Shown: one piece after another, positions 53,712 to 62,157 of the stretch
Layout of the letters: the number at the start of each line of letters is the position of its first letter
How positions within the stretch are numbered: the stretch's first letter is position 1
Assembly: GCA_029259915.1 (NCBI GenBank)
Contig: JAJDED010000061.1
Coordinates: 124,001 to 188,000, forward strand
DNA: 64,000 nucleotides
Source: Planctomycetota bacterium
Lineage (GTDB): Bacteria; Planctomycetota; Planctomycetia; Pirellulales; Lacipirellulaceae
Reading direction: 5' to 3'
Notes under the pieces: model-generated
The model's input: the letters and a program-made list of their open reading frames with translations, nothing else
Database searches by the model: none
What the model was told of the DNA's origin: nothing
Program-made: the position numbers and the translations under genes

Positions 53712-56700
53712 ATGACTTTGGAAACCAACTTGGACGCGATTAAGATAGAAAGCCCTGAGCGATCAAAGCTCATCCGTCTTGTTGATTACTTGACACGGCT
53801 GGCATCCTTGCGCTCCAAGACAATTCATGATATTTCCGATTATGAGCATACCCTCTGGATTTCTTCCATCCCGCACGAAAAAGGCTGCTTCACACAAGCG
53901 TGGGGGCGTGACGAGGAATTTGATTCCGATGTTTGGGTGGAAATTCAGAATCAGAGAGAACCCGAGTTGCCAAGTGTGCCTGAGAAGTGTGAAGACTGGG
54001 TTGAGAGAAGTTCGCTACGCAACAAAGAGGATCTACCTGAACTCTTGCCAAAAATCACGATAGAGGTTGATAATCCAAACCGGGAGGAAGGGAGCGACAA
54101 GCCAGAATATATCTGGCGGACTGAGCTCCTTCAGGATCATCCCGAAGTTCGACAGGCTTGGGATCGTTATGTTGAAGGCCAATGGCTTCCCTGGATGGAA
54201 GAACACAATCGGTGGGAAAGCATCCATGGGGTATACTCCGCGCTATTCGCCATCCACCAGGAGCAGATTCGACTTGGCGAGGAATATGAGTTGGTCCTTG
54301 GGCTTGGACTCCTCACATGGAAGACGCCGAATGGTCAGCGGGTATGTCGTCACCTGATTGTCGCCAATTCGCTCCTTGAATTCGAGGCGCGTTTGGGCAA
54401 ATTCACCGTCGGTCCAATGTCGGATGGCGCAGATGTTCGCCCCGAACTCGACATGCTGGACATTGAGGAACGCCCCGCGCGTGCTGAGGAAACGGCGAAG
54501 GCTTCATTGTCCGAGAGCACTGATAATCCGTGGGAGAAGGATTGTGTTGAAGGCGTGCTGCAAGCCTTAGTGCATTCGATCAATCCGCAAGGCGAATATG
54601 GTGACACCTTGGAAAAGAAAGGGGTTCGGGCGTCCGACAAACCCGTCGTTGAATACTCACCAGCCCTCATGCTCCGCAAACGTTCCGGCAAGGGCCTTAC
54701 CGAAGCCCTGAAGATAATCAAGGATGGCATCGAACAGGGTGGAGAGATACCCCCGGAATTCGGTGACCTTGCCGAGATTCGTCCGAGACGAGATCAAGAT
54801 TCGGATGACAACCCACCCGACGGGAACAGCGAGTTAGACGGCGAGGTCTTCTTTCCAAAGCCATCGAACGAAGAGCAACGGCGCATCGTTGACAAGATTC
54901 GGGCCGCCAGCGGTGTTCTTGTGCAAGGTCCGCCCGGCACGGGAAAATCTCACACTATTGCGAACCTCATCTGTCATCTGTTGGCAACGGGCCAGCGGAC
55001 ACTCATCACGGCCAAGACGCCGCGTGCGCTTCAAGTTCTCGAAGGACTCGTCCCTGAGGAATTGCGGCCCCTCTGCATCAATCTTCTTGGCAGCGGCCTT
55101 GAAGAAAGACGGTCGCTTGAAACCAGTGTTGGCGGCATTCTCCGCAAGAATGAGGAATGGAACGAAGACCGCGCCGAACAAGAGCGTACAGATTTTGAAA
55201 AACAACTCCGAAATCTCCGTGAAGAGCAGGCCAAGTTCGATCGAAAGTTACGTGACATCCGAGAATCTGAAACGCATACGAAAACTGTAAACGAAACCTA
55301 TAAAGGTACAGCAGCCAGAATCGCCGAAGCTGTCGAGCGCGACCGATGCGAATATGATTGGCTAATAGACGATGTTCCGTTGAATAAGTCTTGTCTCGTC
55401 ACAGTGGACGATATGCAGAAAGTGATTCGCATTCTTCGGGAAACCACTCCGGAAAGACAACAAGAACTGAGTCAGAAATGGCCTGGTCCCGATAGCCTAC
55501 AGTCTCCTGGTGATTTCACAAAGCGCGTACGCCAATGGAATAAGGCTTTGGAAGATGAAAAAACGGCCCAGGAGAGCCTGCCAATTATTAAACAATGGCG
55601 TCTGAAAAAAGCACGTGCAAGCAAACGCGAATGTGAAGAAGAATTGCAGTGCTGCGAAGATGAGGTATTGCTGCATGAGAGCTCGCATGAGCAAACACAT
55701 CCAGTCTACCATGATTTGATTCGGGCAATTCGCGAGCGCGATATAGACGCTTACGCAAACGCTATAAACCAGGTGAAATCTCTAACACACGATCGCAATT
55801 GGCTTCGCAAAGTTGATGAGTGGCTTAATAAGATCGGCAATGTCCTCCCGGAAATGGCTGCAGGGTTGAAGCAGTCCCCTGGAGACGCTAGTTGGGATCA
55901 CCGTGTGCAGCAAATCCAGAATGCCTGGCGTTGGGCACAGGCACGGTATTGGGTCGAGGAATATATACAAAAAGAAGACGTTCCAGCACTCGCCCAGCGA
56001 GCCAAGCAGATTGAGGACGAGATCAACACCACTATTGCGAAGCTTGCGTCGCTTCATGCCTGGTCGTTCTGCTTTTCCCGACTTGAAGAAGGCCACCGCC
56101 GTCACATGGAAGCTTGGCAGCAGTCAATGCGGCGGCTTGGTAAGGGAACAGGAAAACATGCGCCCCGCCATCGGCGCGAGGCTCAACAGCATCTCAACGA
56201 ATGCCGTGAGGCAGTTCCGGCCTGGGTCATGCCTTTGCATCGCGTTTGGGATACCATTGAACCCGCCCCAGGGATGTTCGATCTCATCATTGTTGACGAG
56301 GCGTCGCAATGTGGCGTGGAGGCGCTTCCGCTTTTCTATCTTGGCAAGAAGGTGTTGATTGTTGGGGATGACAAACAGATTAGCCCGGATGCCGTTGGTT
56401 TGCCTCGTAATGCGGTGCAACAACTAATGAATCAGTTCCTTTACGATTTTCAGTTCGCATCGTCATTCGATGTGGAGAGCAGCTTGTTCGACCACGGAAA
56501 ACTTCGTTATGGAACACGACGGGTTACTCTACGCGAGCATTTCCGCTGTATGCCGGAAATCATCCGGTTCAGCAATGATCTTTGCTATTCGGACACGCCG
56601 TTAATCCCACTTAGGCAATACGGCCCGGATCGTTTGCCGCCGATTGAACACATCTTCGTGGATGGCGGCTATCGGGAAGGAAGCAGCAATCGTGTAGTCA

Positions 56701-57917
56701 ACAAACCTGAAGCCGATGCTATTGTCGCAAGAATTTGTGAAGTGTGTGAGAGCAGGCAGTATACAGACAAGACGATTGGTGTAGTTGTTCTGCAAGGCGA
56801 AGCACAAGGAGCCTTGATTGAGAAACAATTGCTTGAGCTGCTGGGTGCTGAGGAAATGGAGAATCGCCGCCTTGTCTGTGGTAATCCCTATAGTTTTCAG
56901 GGCGATGAACGCGATATTATGATTCTGTCAATGGTGGCCGCTGGGAATGAGCGGATCGGTCCGTTCACTAAACCGGCAGATGAAAGACGTTTCAATGTGG
57001 CGGCAAGCCGCGCCCGTGATCAGATGATCTTGTTCCATTCGGTATCGAGTGACGGCCTGAGCCCATCATGTCTCCGACGGCGATTGCTTGAATTCTTCCA
57101 AAATACTACGCCGCAAGAGATTGCCGGTATTGAGCGGGATGAATTTGAACGGCGTGCATCACAAGATAATCGGCGTGTTGTGGATCCTCCCGATCCATTT
57201 GATAGTTGGTTCGAGGTTGATGTCGCTCTGGTACTGATACGCAAGCATTTCACTGTCATCCCTCAGCACGAAGTTGCGGGTAAACGAATCGACCTCGTGG
57301 TTGAGGGTGGTCAAGCACGATTGGCAGTCGAATGCGATGGCGATAGGTGGCATGGTGCCGAGCAATATGAGGCGGACATGCAGCGTCAGCGGCAGTTGGA
57401 ACGTTGCGGCTGGGAGTTCTTCCGGGTAAGCGAAGCAGCCTTCTATTCAAACGAAGAGGATGCGTTGACACCTCTCTGGCGAATGCTCGAAGATAGAGGC
57501 ATTGTTCCCGGCGGCGGCGCAACAACTGACAAGAACAGAACACCAGATAAGCACAACAGCGACGACGACAATTACGGTGATGCAAACGACAATGGCAATG
57601 TGCAAGATGGCCAAGGACCAGCCCCAGGCAATGGCGCTCCGAATACCCAATCCCGGCGGCATCCGGAAGAAGTCTCCTCCCAAGAGATTTCAGACGCGAT
57701 TATCAATGCCCTGAAAAAATGTCCGAATCATTCCTGCACATTGCATTCCTTGACAAGCCGCGTCCTCAAAGAAGTAGGTGTGCTCACTCGAGGAAAACCG
57801 CGCGCGAGGTTCGAAAGGCGAGTAAGCCGAATGACCAATTCTCTTTGCGAGAAGGATCGAATTGAGAAATACAAAGCCAAAAATGAGCGTGTTCGATTAC
57901 TGCAAAAGATGGCCTGA
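53712..57917 (+). CDS. SF1 (UPF1-like) helicase fused to a Vsr/MTES-type nuclease, putative defence protein
   Basis: A 1401-residue protein from ATG 53712 (GTG 53688 is possible). Residues 1-340 form an N-terminal region without a recognised domain. The helicase follows: Walker A GPPGTGKS (about 406-413), a long coiled-coil insert (about 470-830), DEAS (862-865), GDDKQISPD (885-893), LREHFRCMPEIIRF, and motifs V/VI in FQGDERDIMILS and NVAASRARDQ. A PD-(D/E)XK domain with RIDLVVEGG and VECDGDRWHG (Asp about 1194, Glu about 1207) fits Vsr/REase_MTES nucleases. After an Asn/Asp/Gly linker, the last 75 residues look winged-helix. Related helicase-Vsr proteins (for example the DUF4011-helicase-Vsr type) are known anti-phage factors, but this N-terminus differs. 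Flanked by 38-bp repeats. Confidence 0.8.
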   Translation: MTLETNLDAIKIESPERSKLIRLVDYLTRLASLRSKTIHDISDYEHTLWISSIPHEKGCFTQAWGRDEEFDSDVWVEIQNQREPELPSVPEKCEDWVERSSLRNKEDLPELLPKITIEVDNPNREEGSDKPEYIWRTELLQDHPEVRQAWDRYVEGQWLPWMEEHNRWESIHGVYSALFAIHQEQIRLGEEYELVLGLGLLTWKTPNGQRVCRHLIVANSLLEFEARLGKFTVGPMSDGADVRPELDMLDIEERPARAEETAKASLSESTDNPWEKDCVEGVLQALVHSINPQGEYGDTLEKKGVRASDKPVVEYSPALMLRKRSGKGLTEALKIIKDGIEQGGEIPPEFGDLAEIRPRRDQDSDDNPPDGNSELDGEVFFPKPSNEEQRRIVDKIRAASGVLVQGPPGTGKSHTIANLICHLLATGQRTLITAKTPRALQVLEGLVPEELRPLCINLLGSGLEERRSLETSVGGILRKNEEWNEDRAEQERTDFEKQLRNLREEQAKFDRKLRDIRESETHTKTVNETYKGTAARIAEAVERDRCEYDWLIDDVPLNKSCLVTVDDMQKVIRILRETTPERQQELSQKWPGPDSLQSPGDFTKRVRQWNKALEDEKTAQESLPIIKQWRLKKARASKRECEEELQCCEDEVLLHESSHEQTHPVYHDLIRAIRERDIDAYANAINQVKSLTHDRNWLRKVDEWLNKIGNVLPEMAAGLKQSPGDASWDHRVQQIQNAWRWAQARYWVEEYIQKEDVPALAQRAKQIEDEINTTIAKLASLHAWSFCFSRLEEGHRRHMEAWQQSMRRLGKGTGKHAPRHRREAQQHLNECREAVPAWVMPLHRVWDTIEPAPGMFDLIIVDEASQCGVEALPLFYLGKKVLIVGDDKQISPDAVGLPRNAVQQLMNQFLYDFQFASSFDVESSLFDHGKLRYGTRRVTLREHFRCMPEIIRFSNDLCYSDTPLIPLRQYGPDRLPPIEHIFVDGGYREGSSNRVVNKPEADAIVARICEVCESRQYTDKTIGVVVLQGEAQGALIEKQLLELLGAEEMENRRLVCGNPYSFQGDERDIMILSMVAAGNERIGPFTKPADERRFNVAASRARDQMILFHSVSSDGLSPSCLRRRLLEFFQNTTPQEIAGIERDEFERRASQDNRRVVDPPDPFDSWFEVDVALVLIRKHFTVIPQHEVAGKRIDLVVEGGQARLAVECDGDRWHGAEQYEADMQRQRQLERCGWEFFRVSEAAFYSNEEDALTPLWRMLEDRGIVPGGGATTDKNRTPDKHNSDDDNYGDANDNGNVQDGQGPAPGNGAPNTQSRRHPEEVSSQEISDAIINALKKCPNHSCTLHSLTSRVLKEVGVLTRGKPRARFERRVSRMTNSLCEKDRIEKYKAKNERVRLLQKMA

Positions 57918-57982
57918 CAAGGCGCTGCACCGGACGGCAATTCCGCTGTGCTCCATTGCCGCCGTGAGCTTGGTCGTTAGAC
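57912..57982 (+). other. attC-like (integron cassette recombination) site
   Basis: GCCTGAC (57912-57918) and GTTAGAC (57976-57982) are positioned as the outer core sites. Between them AAGGCGCTGCACCGGACGGC and GCCGTGAGCTTGGTC form the imperfect stem, with an inner GGCAAT/ATTGCC. The 3' part GTGAGCTTGGTCGTTAG has the form usual for attC sites of chromosomal integron cassettes. The 5' core has GAC instead of AAC, so the site may be degenerate. The helicase stop TGA (57915-57917) lies inside it, as in gene cassettes. Confidence 0.55.
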
Positions 57983-58055
57983 CGGTCTCAAAACTGCATT
58001 AGTTCCCCTTGTCCAAGCAGTTTTCGGCCTCGCCACGAAAGTCACACAGGACCGA

Positions 58056-58093
58056 CACGGGTATGACGTTTTAGTCTCCCAAAAATCTTCTTC
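58056..58093 (+). repeat. 38-bp direct repeat, right copy
   Basis: Identical in all 38 positions and in orientation to 53444-53481. It lies 74 bp after the attC-like site. The rest of the 450-bp gap holds no convincing gene. Confidence 0.9.
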
Positions 58094-58367
58094 TGGGAAA
58101 AATCGGCAATCTGAGATGTTATGGGAGAAGGTCTTACACTCTTCCCCCCATCAGGAGAACTCCGATGCTTCATTATTCCCGAACGAGTCGTCGTAGCAGT
58201 CGAAAATCGAAGCCTCGTCCGTATCAGTTCTACACAGAAGCAAAAACACCCAGGCGAGTGAAATGACGCTAAGAGAGATAGACCGCGGGTCCAAATGCCG
58301 CACCCAACTTCCAGCTTGGATGGCTCCAGGATGTCGCTCACTCGGAAACCCAGTCGCACTGCCCCGA

Positions 58368-58865
58368 TCAACGATCCGTTGTATGCGCGGCCATCGTAGT
58401 ATGGGCATCGCCGACTTGAGCGGTTTGCTTGGTCACCAGCGGATAGACGCGTTGGGCAAAGCTTTTCGCGTCGACAAAACCTTCCATAAAATCGAGCACT
58501 TCTCCCTGGGGAGAAACTAGCAGCGTAGAAGGATAGCCACGGACGCCCAATTTCTTTACCAAGCCGCGGTAGTCCCGGGCGTGGGCGAGTACGGTTTCGG
58601 TATTCTCGCTCAGCATTTTATGAATCGACGGATTCAGAAAGGTTTCCGCTTCCATCTTGCGGCAATACACACAGCCATCGGTGGTAAACATCACCAGCAT
58701 GGGCTTCTGTGCCGAAATTGCGGAACTCCACCCAGCTTCGATCGTGGCATGCTTGAATGGGGTGTGCCCCGGATTGGCGGAGCGTCGCCCCGACTGGGCG
58801 TTCGCTTCCGATCCGTTGGCCACTAACAACACAAGTGTAAAAACCCCCAGCAATGCAGATTTCAT
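58368..58865 (-). CDS. Secreted thioredoxin-fold protein (CVYC)
   Basis: ATG 58865 with AGGGA 8 bases upstream gives 165 residues. A signal peptide (MKSALLGVFTLVLLVANGSE, cleavage near ANA/QS) precedes a thioredoxin-like domain: PMLVMFTTDGCVYCRKMEAE, and GVRGYPSTLLV containing the cis-Pro loop. It probably reduces, or forms, disulfides in the periplasm. The neighbouring gene 59036-59554 is a paralogue. Confidence 0.82.
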   Translation of the reverse strand: MKSALLGVFTLVLLVANGSEANAQSGRRSANPGHTPFKHATIEAGWSSAISAQKPMLVMFTTDGCVYCRKMEAETFLNPSIHKMLSENTETVLAHARDYRGLVKKLGVRGYPSTLLVSPQGEVLDFMEGFVDAKSFAQRVYPLVTKQTAQVGDAHTTMAAHTTDR

Positions 58866-59035
58866 AGGATATTCCCTAACGTGAACGGGTGATGTTTCGC
58901 TAGCACCGCCGCCTGTGCCATCAACACAGTTTCCTGCCAGCATAACCAATTATCGGAAGCGGCCGGCTGAAAGACTGTGAAGCACACTACAAAGTCACGG
59001 AATCTGCTCGCTAAAATGTCAGCAACAAGGCGCGA

Positions 59036-59554
59036 TCATCGGGTTTGTGTCGATGATTCGCTTGATGCCAGGTCGAGCTGGAGGCGTTTTTGAAACGTCT
59101 TCGCGTCGACATAGCCTTCGATCACGTCCAACACCTTGTTGTTCGCTCCCACTAAAACCGTCGTGGGATACCACTTGATCTTGAGATTGCTAACCAAAGT
59201 GGGATGCGAATGTCGGTTGACGTGCAACGTCTCAAAGGAATTCGACACCATCTCTTCCACCATCGGTGCATGATAGGTTTCGTCGATCATCTTCACACAG
59301 TGGGGACACCCCGACATCGAAACGTAGAGCAAAATCGGGCGATTGCTGCCTTGCGAGGCAGTCCATGCGTCTGGATAACTTGCATGTTGGAACAGAGAAA
59401 CTTTTTTACTTGCCGTGCTGGTCGTCGACACGTTGGTTGCCGAGACAGACTCTTTCTCAGATAGATCCGGTACACTCTCTGCAAATAGAGAGTTCGCTGG
59501 AAAAACGATTAAAAGAAAAACATGAACTGTAATTCGCGCGCAGTAATTACCCAT
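59036..59554 (-). CDS. Secreted thioredoxin-fold protein (CPHC)
   Basis: ATG 59554 follows GGAGGT at 8 bases; the 93 residues upstream in frame were discarded. 172 residues: a signal peptide (CARITVHVFLLIVFPANSLF, cleavage near FAE/SV), a Ser/Thr linker, then PILLYVSMSGCPHCVKMIDE and IKWYPTTVLVG. The active-site CPHC matches DsbA-like and thiol-disulfide exchange proteins. It shares FMEGFVDAKSF / VIEGYVDAKTF with the neighbouring paralogue, so the pair arose by tandem duplication. Confidence 0.82.
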   Translation of the reverse strand: MGNYCARITVHVFLLIVFPANSLFAESVPDLSEKESVSATNVSTTSTASKKVSLFQHASYPDAWTASQGSNRPILLYVSMSGCPHCVKMIDETYHAPMVEEMVSNSFETLHVNRHSHPTLVSNLKIKWYPTTVLVGANNKVLDVIEGYVDAKTFQKRLQLDLASSESSTQTR

Positions 59555-59789
59555 GCCGTGATACCTCCGCAAGAGGGCCGGTCGTTCTGAACTTTGAACT
59601 TTTTTGCTTCTCCTCGAATATCGGCATGTGCAAGCACTCGAGGGCCCAGGAATTCTGGCGGCACGGAGATTCGGAACGATGGCCCCATGCGCACGTTCCC
59701 GTAGCCAGAACGCCGTCGTTACAACCGGGAAAACCCGGCGTGCATAGATAGGCGGGCAGACAAGACCGAAGTGCTTACCGAGAAAGCGG

Positions 59790-60338
59790 TTAGACAGCCA
59801 CACCCATGTCGCGTGCCTTTTGCACGCCGACAAAACCAGAGTGCGCTTTCAGACAGGTCCGCTTAAAAGCTTCCGGGTGCGGGACCCCCGATAGACGGAA
59901 GGTCTCGATCTGTCCGTTGCGAAAAATAAGATCCCCAGCCGGGTACCACCCCTGCCCTGGCAGGACATCGATTTCAACCGAATCGAATCGGTCGAGCGAT
60001 ACACTTTGCTGTTCCCCCCCCCCGAAGGCCTGTTCGACCACCACCCGGCGATTGGTCAACTGATAGCGCCGACAGCCTGGATTGGAAGCTCCCAAAAACA
60101 CAAACGGCAGACGGGGAATCAGCATGTGAAAATAAATAGGCAACACAAACGGAATGGAAGCCAGCGCCACCAGTCGGCCCACCGTAATCGGAATGCCAAA
60201 CAGCGTGATCCCCAGCTTGTTCTCGAACCGACGACCCCACCAACGACCATACGCCGTCGCCGCAATCGAGGGCCAAACGGTCATGATCGTGGTTTCCTGC
60301 TGCCGGTCGGAAACAACTCCTGCAATGGCTTGGGCCAT
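59790..60338 (-). CDS. Bacterial PH-like (bPH2) membrane protein
   Basis: A 182-residue product; ATG 60338 is preceded by AGGTGA. One or two hydrophobic segments (LVALASIPFVLPIYFHMLI) lie in the first half. A PH-like beta domain follows: YQLTNRRVVVEQAF, SVSLDRFDSVEIDVLPGQGW and DLIFRNGQIETFRLSGV. bPH2 proteins are envelope-associated and of unknown biochemistry. Confidence 0.7.
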   Translation of the reverse strand: MAQAIAGVVSDRQQETTIMTVWPSIAATAYGRWWGRRFENKLGITLFGIPITVGRLVALASIPFVLPIYFHMLIPRLPFVFLGASNPGCRRYQLTNRRVVVEQAFGGGEQQSVSLDRFDSVEIDVLPGQGWYPAGDLIFRNGQIETFRLSGVPHPEAFKRTCLKAHSGFVGVQKARDMGVAV

Positions 60339-60492
60339 CTCGTCACCTGTTTTTATTTATTGGTACTGGAAAAATGCCTTTCGGGCTTCGGCCAAGCGTA
60401 CCAAAGCCGTTTGCCATTGGCTAGTGCGTGCCGCGGAGACTCGCTAGAAGCGGCAAAAAGCCTAAACGCAGATTCCGCAGATTCTCGCAGAA

Positions 60493-60798
60493 TCAATTCT
60501 GACTGAAGTCGAGATGGTGCGCAGTCGGCCGAGCTAGAGGATTCTTCACGTATTTTTTCCGGCACTCGCTACACAGATCGTAGCGTGCATGGTGATAAAC
60601 ATCGTCGCCGATTTGTGGGTCTTGCGCATCATCCATCCGTTCCAAAATCTCTTGGACTTCTTGAAGATGGTCGCGCTCGTCCTGCAATTCGTCTTCAACC
60701 GGATCGAGCGACGCATAAACTTCAAGCCGAACCACATAACGAAGCTCGCTCTCAGGATCAATTTGACGTTTACAGCTATCGCACGTGTAGTGAATCAT
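60493..60798 (-). CDS. Zinc-ribbon hypothetical protein
   Basis: 101 residues from ATG 60798 (GTG 60801 precedes it; AAGGAA upstream). CDSC (about residues 6-9) and CSEC (about 76-79) form a split four-Cys zinc site, with an acidic helical middle (VEDELQDERDHLQEVQEILE). It resembles conserved planctomycete small zinc proteins of unknown role. Confidence 0.65.
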   Translation of the reverse strand: MIHYTCDSCKRQIDPESELRYVVRLEVYASLDPVEDELQDERDHLQEVQEILERMDDAQDPQIGDDVYHHARYDLCSECRKKYVKNPLARPTAHHLDFSQN

Positions 60799-60801
60799 CA
60801 C

Positions 60802-61468
60802 TCGGTTTCCTTACAAAACGCCTTGAACCAATTTCAAATAGCTCTTGGCATTTAACTGCTCTGAGGACTCCCCGTGCAAACAGCGCCGCAGATCGGCGCG
60901 TAGCACCCATGGGTTCATCCTAGCGAGAAGCAATCACCCGGGGCAAGAGAAACTTCGCCCGTTTTTCATTCAAACTTTTTATTCTGAAATAGGGGTGATT
61001 ATTTTTTACTAGGCCATAGTTTTGTACAAAAATCACACATCAGGCAAATACCATGCCTAGAACAATTTCGCCCTCGCCTAACTTATGTAACTACCAAGAA
61101 TGAGACAAAAATAAGAATGCGATAAAGCTGAAATCTGCAATAAGTTGCGGTTCTCGCGTGAGTTGCATGAATTGTCTGCTGGTTTTATTCTTTTTTGCAG
61201 GTTAAAATAGAGGTGTCCCTAAAAAGACATTCCGTAAGGTTGGATCACTCCTCAGACTTATGGGCTGGTTCAGCGTACGGTTTCGGGTCGGTTGCGCGAA
61301 AAAATTCCGCAGTCCGATCTGTCGGGTTCTTTATTGCGCCGGTGGCCTTGATGCGTTCTCGGCTAAGGGACTTGATGCGCAATTTCACCACGATCCCTCT
61401 CGGCCGCTTGCGGCTTAGCGGCATAAGCAATTCAACTCGATGCAAAGGAACACAGAAGGGTAACTGCA
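60802..61468. other. 667-bp AT-rich intergenic region before the HNH gene
   Basis: No convincing gene. The plus-strand frame 61195-61653 runs into the HNH gene in another frame and has no family look. TTGCAT...TATTCT with 17-base spacing near 61163-61191 could be a promoter. A CCGCTTGCGGCTTAGCG repeat lies at 61403-61420. Confidence 0.4.
61403..61420 (+). repeat. Copy of the GCCGCTTGCGGCTTAGCG repeat
   Basis: Part of the dispersed family, 49 bp before the HNH gene. Confidence 0.5.
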
Positions 61469-62101
61469 ATGTCGACCGCTCCCGTAAGTGGCCTCAACGC
61501 AAGTGTCTTAGTGCTCAATCGCCATTACATGGCTGTGCACGTGGTCGGAGTCCGGCGAGCGTTCGGTTTATTGCTCAACCAATTGGCCGAGGTGATTCAC
61601 ATCGAAGATGGCCAATACGGCAATTACGATTTCCAATCGTGGCGAGAGATTAGCGAACTCCGAGCCGAATTCAAAGAACCTGAGGAAGATTGGGTCCGCA
61701 GTGTAAATTTCGAAGTCTGTGTTCCTCGCGTGTTGCGATTATTGTACTACGATCGTTTACCCAAGCAGCGGGTGCGATTGAATCGTCGTAACATTTTTGC
61801 CCGCGACGGGAATCTTTGCCAATACTGCGGCAAGCGGTATTCCACTAGCGAATTGAGCCTCGACCATGTCGTGCCGACTTGCCGGGGTGGCGGAACCAGT
61901 TGGGAAAACCTCGTCTGCGCGTGCGTCAAGTGCAACGTCCGCAAGGGGGGAAGAACTCCCAAGCAGGCGGGCATGAAACTGATCTGCAAGCCAGTGCGTC
62001 CCAAACGGAGCCCCATGCTCACCGTCAAATTGGGCAATCCAAAATACGCCAGTTGGAAAACTTTCCTCGACACCGCCTACTGGTCAGTCGACCTGAAGTA
62101 A
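61469..62101 (+). CDS. HNH endonuclease family protein
   Basis: A 210-residue protein. The C-terminal HNH module has CQYC, SLDHVVPTCRGG (catalytic His), SWENLVCACVKCNVRKG and a second Cys pair, giving four zinc ligands. The N-terminal 90 residues (VLVLNRHYMAVHVVGVRRAF, FEVCVPRVLRLLYYDRLPKQ) are characteristic of a conserved bacterial HNH family often found in the chromosome core. DNA target and role are unknown. Confidence 0.85.
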   Translation: MSTAPVSGLNASVLVLNRHYMAVHVVGVRRAFGLLLNQLAEVIHIEDGQYGNYDFQSWREISELRAEFKEPEEDWVRSVNFEVCVPRVLRLLYYDRLPKQRVRLNRRNIFARDGNLCQYCGKRYSTSELSLDHVVPTCRGGGTSWENLVCACVKCNVRKGGRTPKQAGMKLICKPVRPKRSPMLTVKLGNPKYASWKTFLDTAYWSVDLK

Positions 62102-62127
62102 CTCTTTCCAAGAATCGTACTATAGGC

Positions 62128-62144
62128 CCGCTTGCGGCTTAGCG
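62128..62144 (+). repeat. Copy of the CCGCTTGCGGCTTAGCG repeat
   Basis: Lies between the convergent HNH and sigma-factor genes. Confidence 0.5.
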
Positions 62145-62157
62145 CGGAAGTGGCAAA

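Larger units (their letters stand above)
53444..58093 (+). mobile_element. Candidate mobile unit: helicase-nuclease gene between 38-bp direct repeats
   Basis: Two identical 38-bp direct repeats bound a 4.65-kb segment with one large gene and an attC-like palindrome near its right end. No integrase or transposase is inside, so mobility in trans, or past insertion by site-specific recombination or repeat-mediated deletion, is inferred only. Confidence 0.5.

Noticed and set aside
53444-58093. CRISPR-like interpretation of the 38-bp repeats
   Set aside because: Only two copies, 4.6 kb apart with a gene between them, and no spacer array or cas gene.
61238-61252. GGTTGGATCACTCCT, resembling the 3' end of 16S rRNA
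   Set aside because: Only about 15 bases with a deletion relative to the rRNA end, and no other rRNA sequence around it. Probably chance.
61195-61653. 152-residue plus-strand frame before the HNH gene
   Set aside because: It runs through a dispersed repeat and into the HNH gene in another frame, with Arg/Ser-rich shadow composition.
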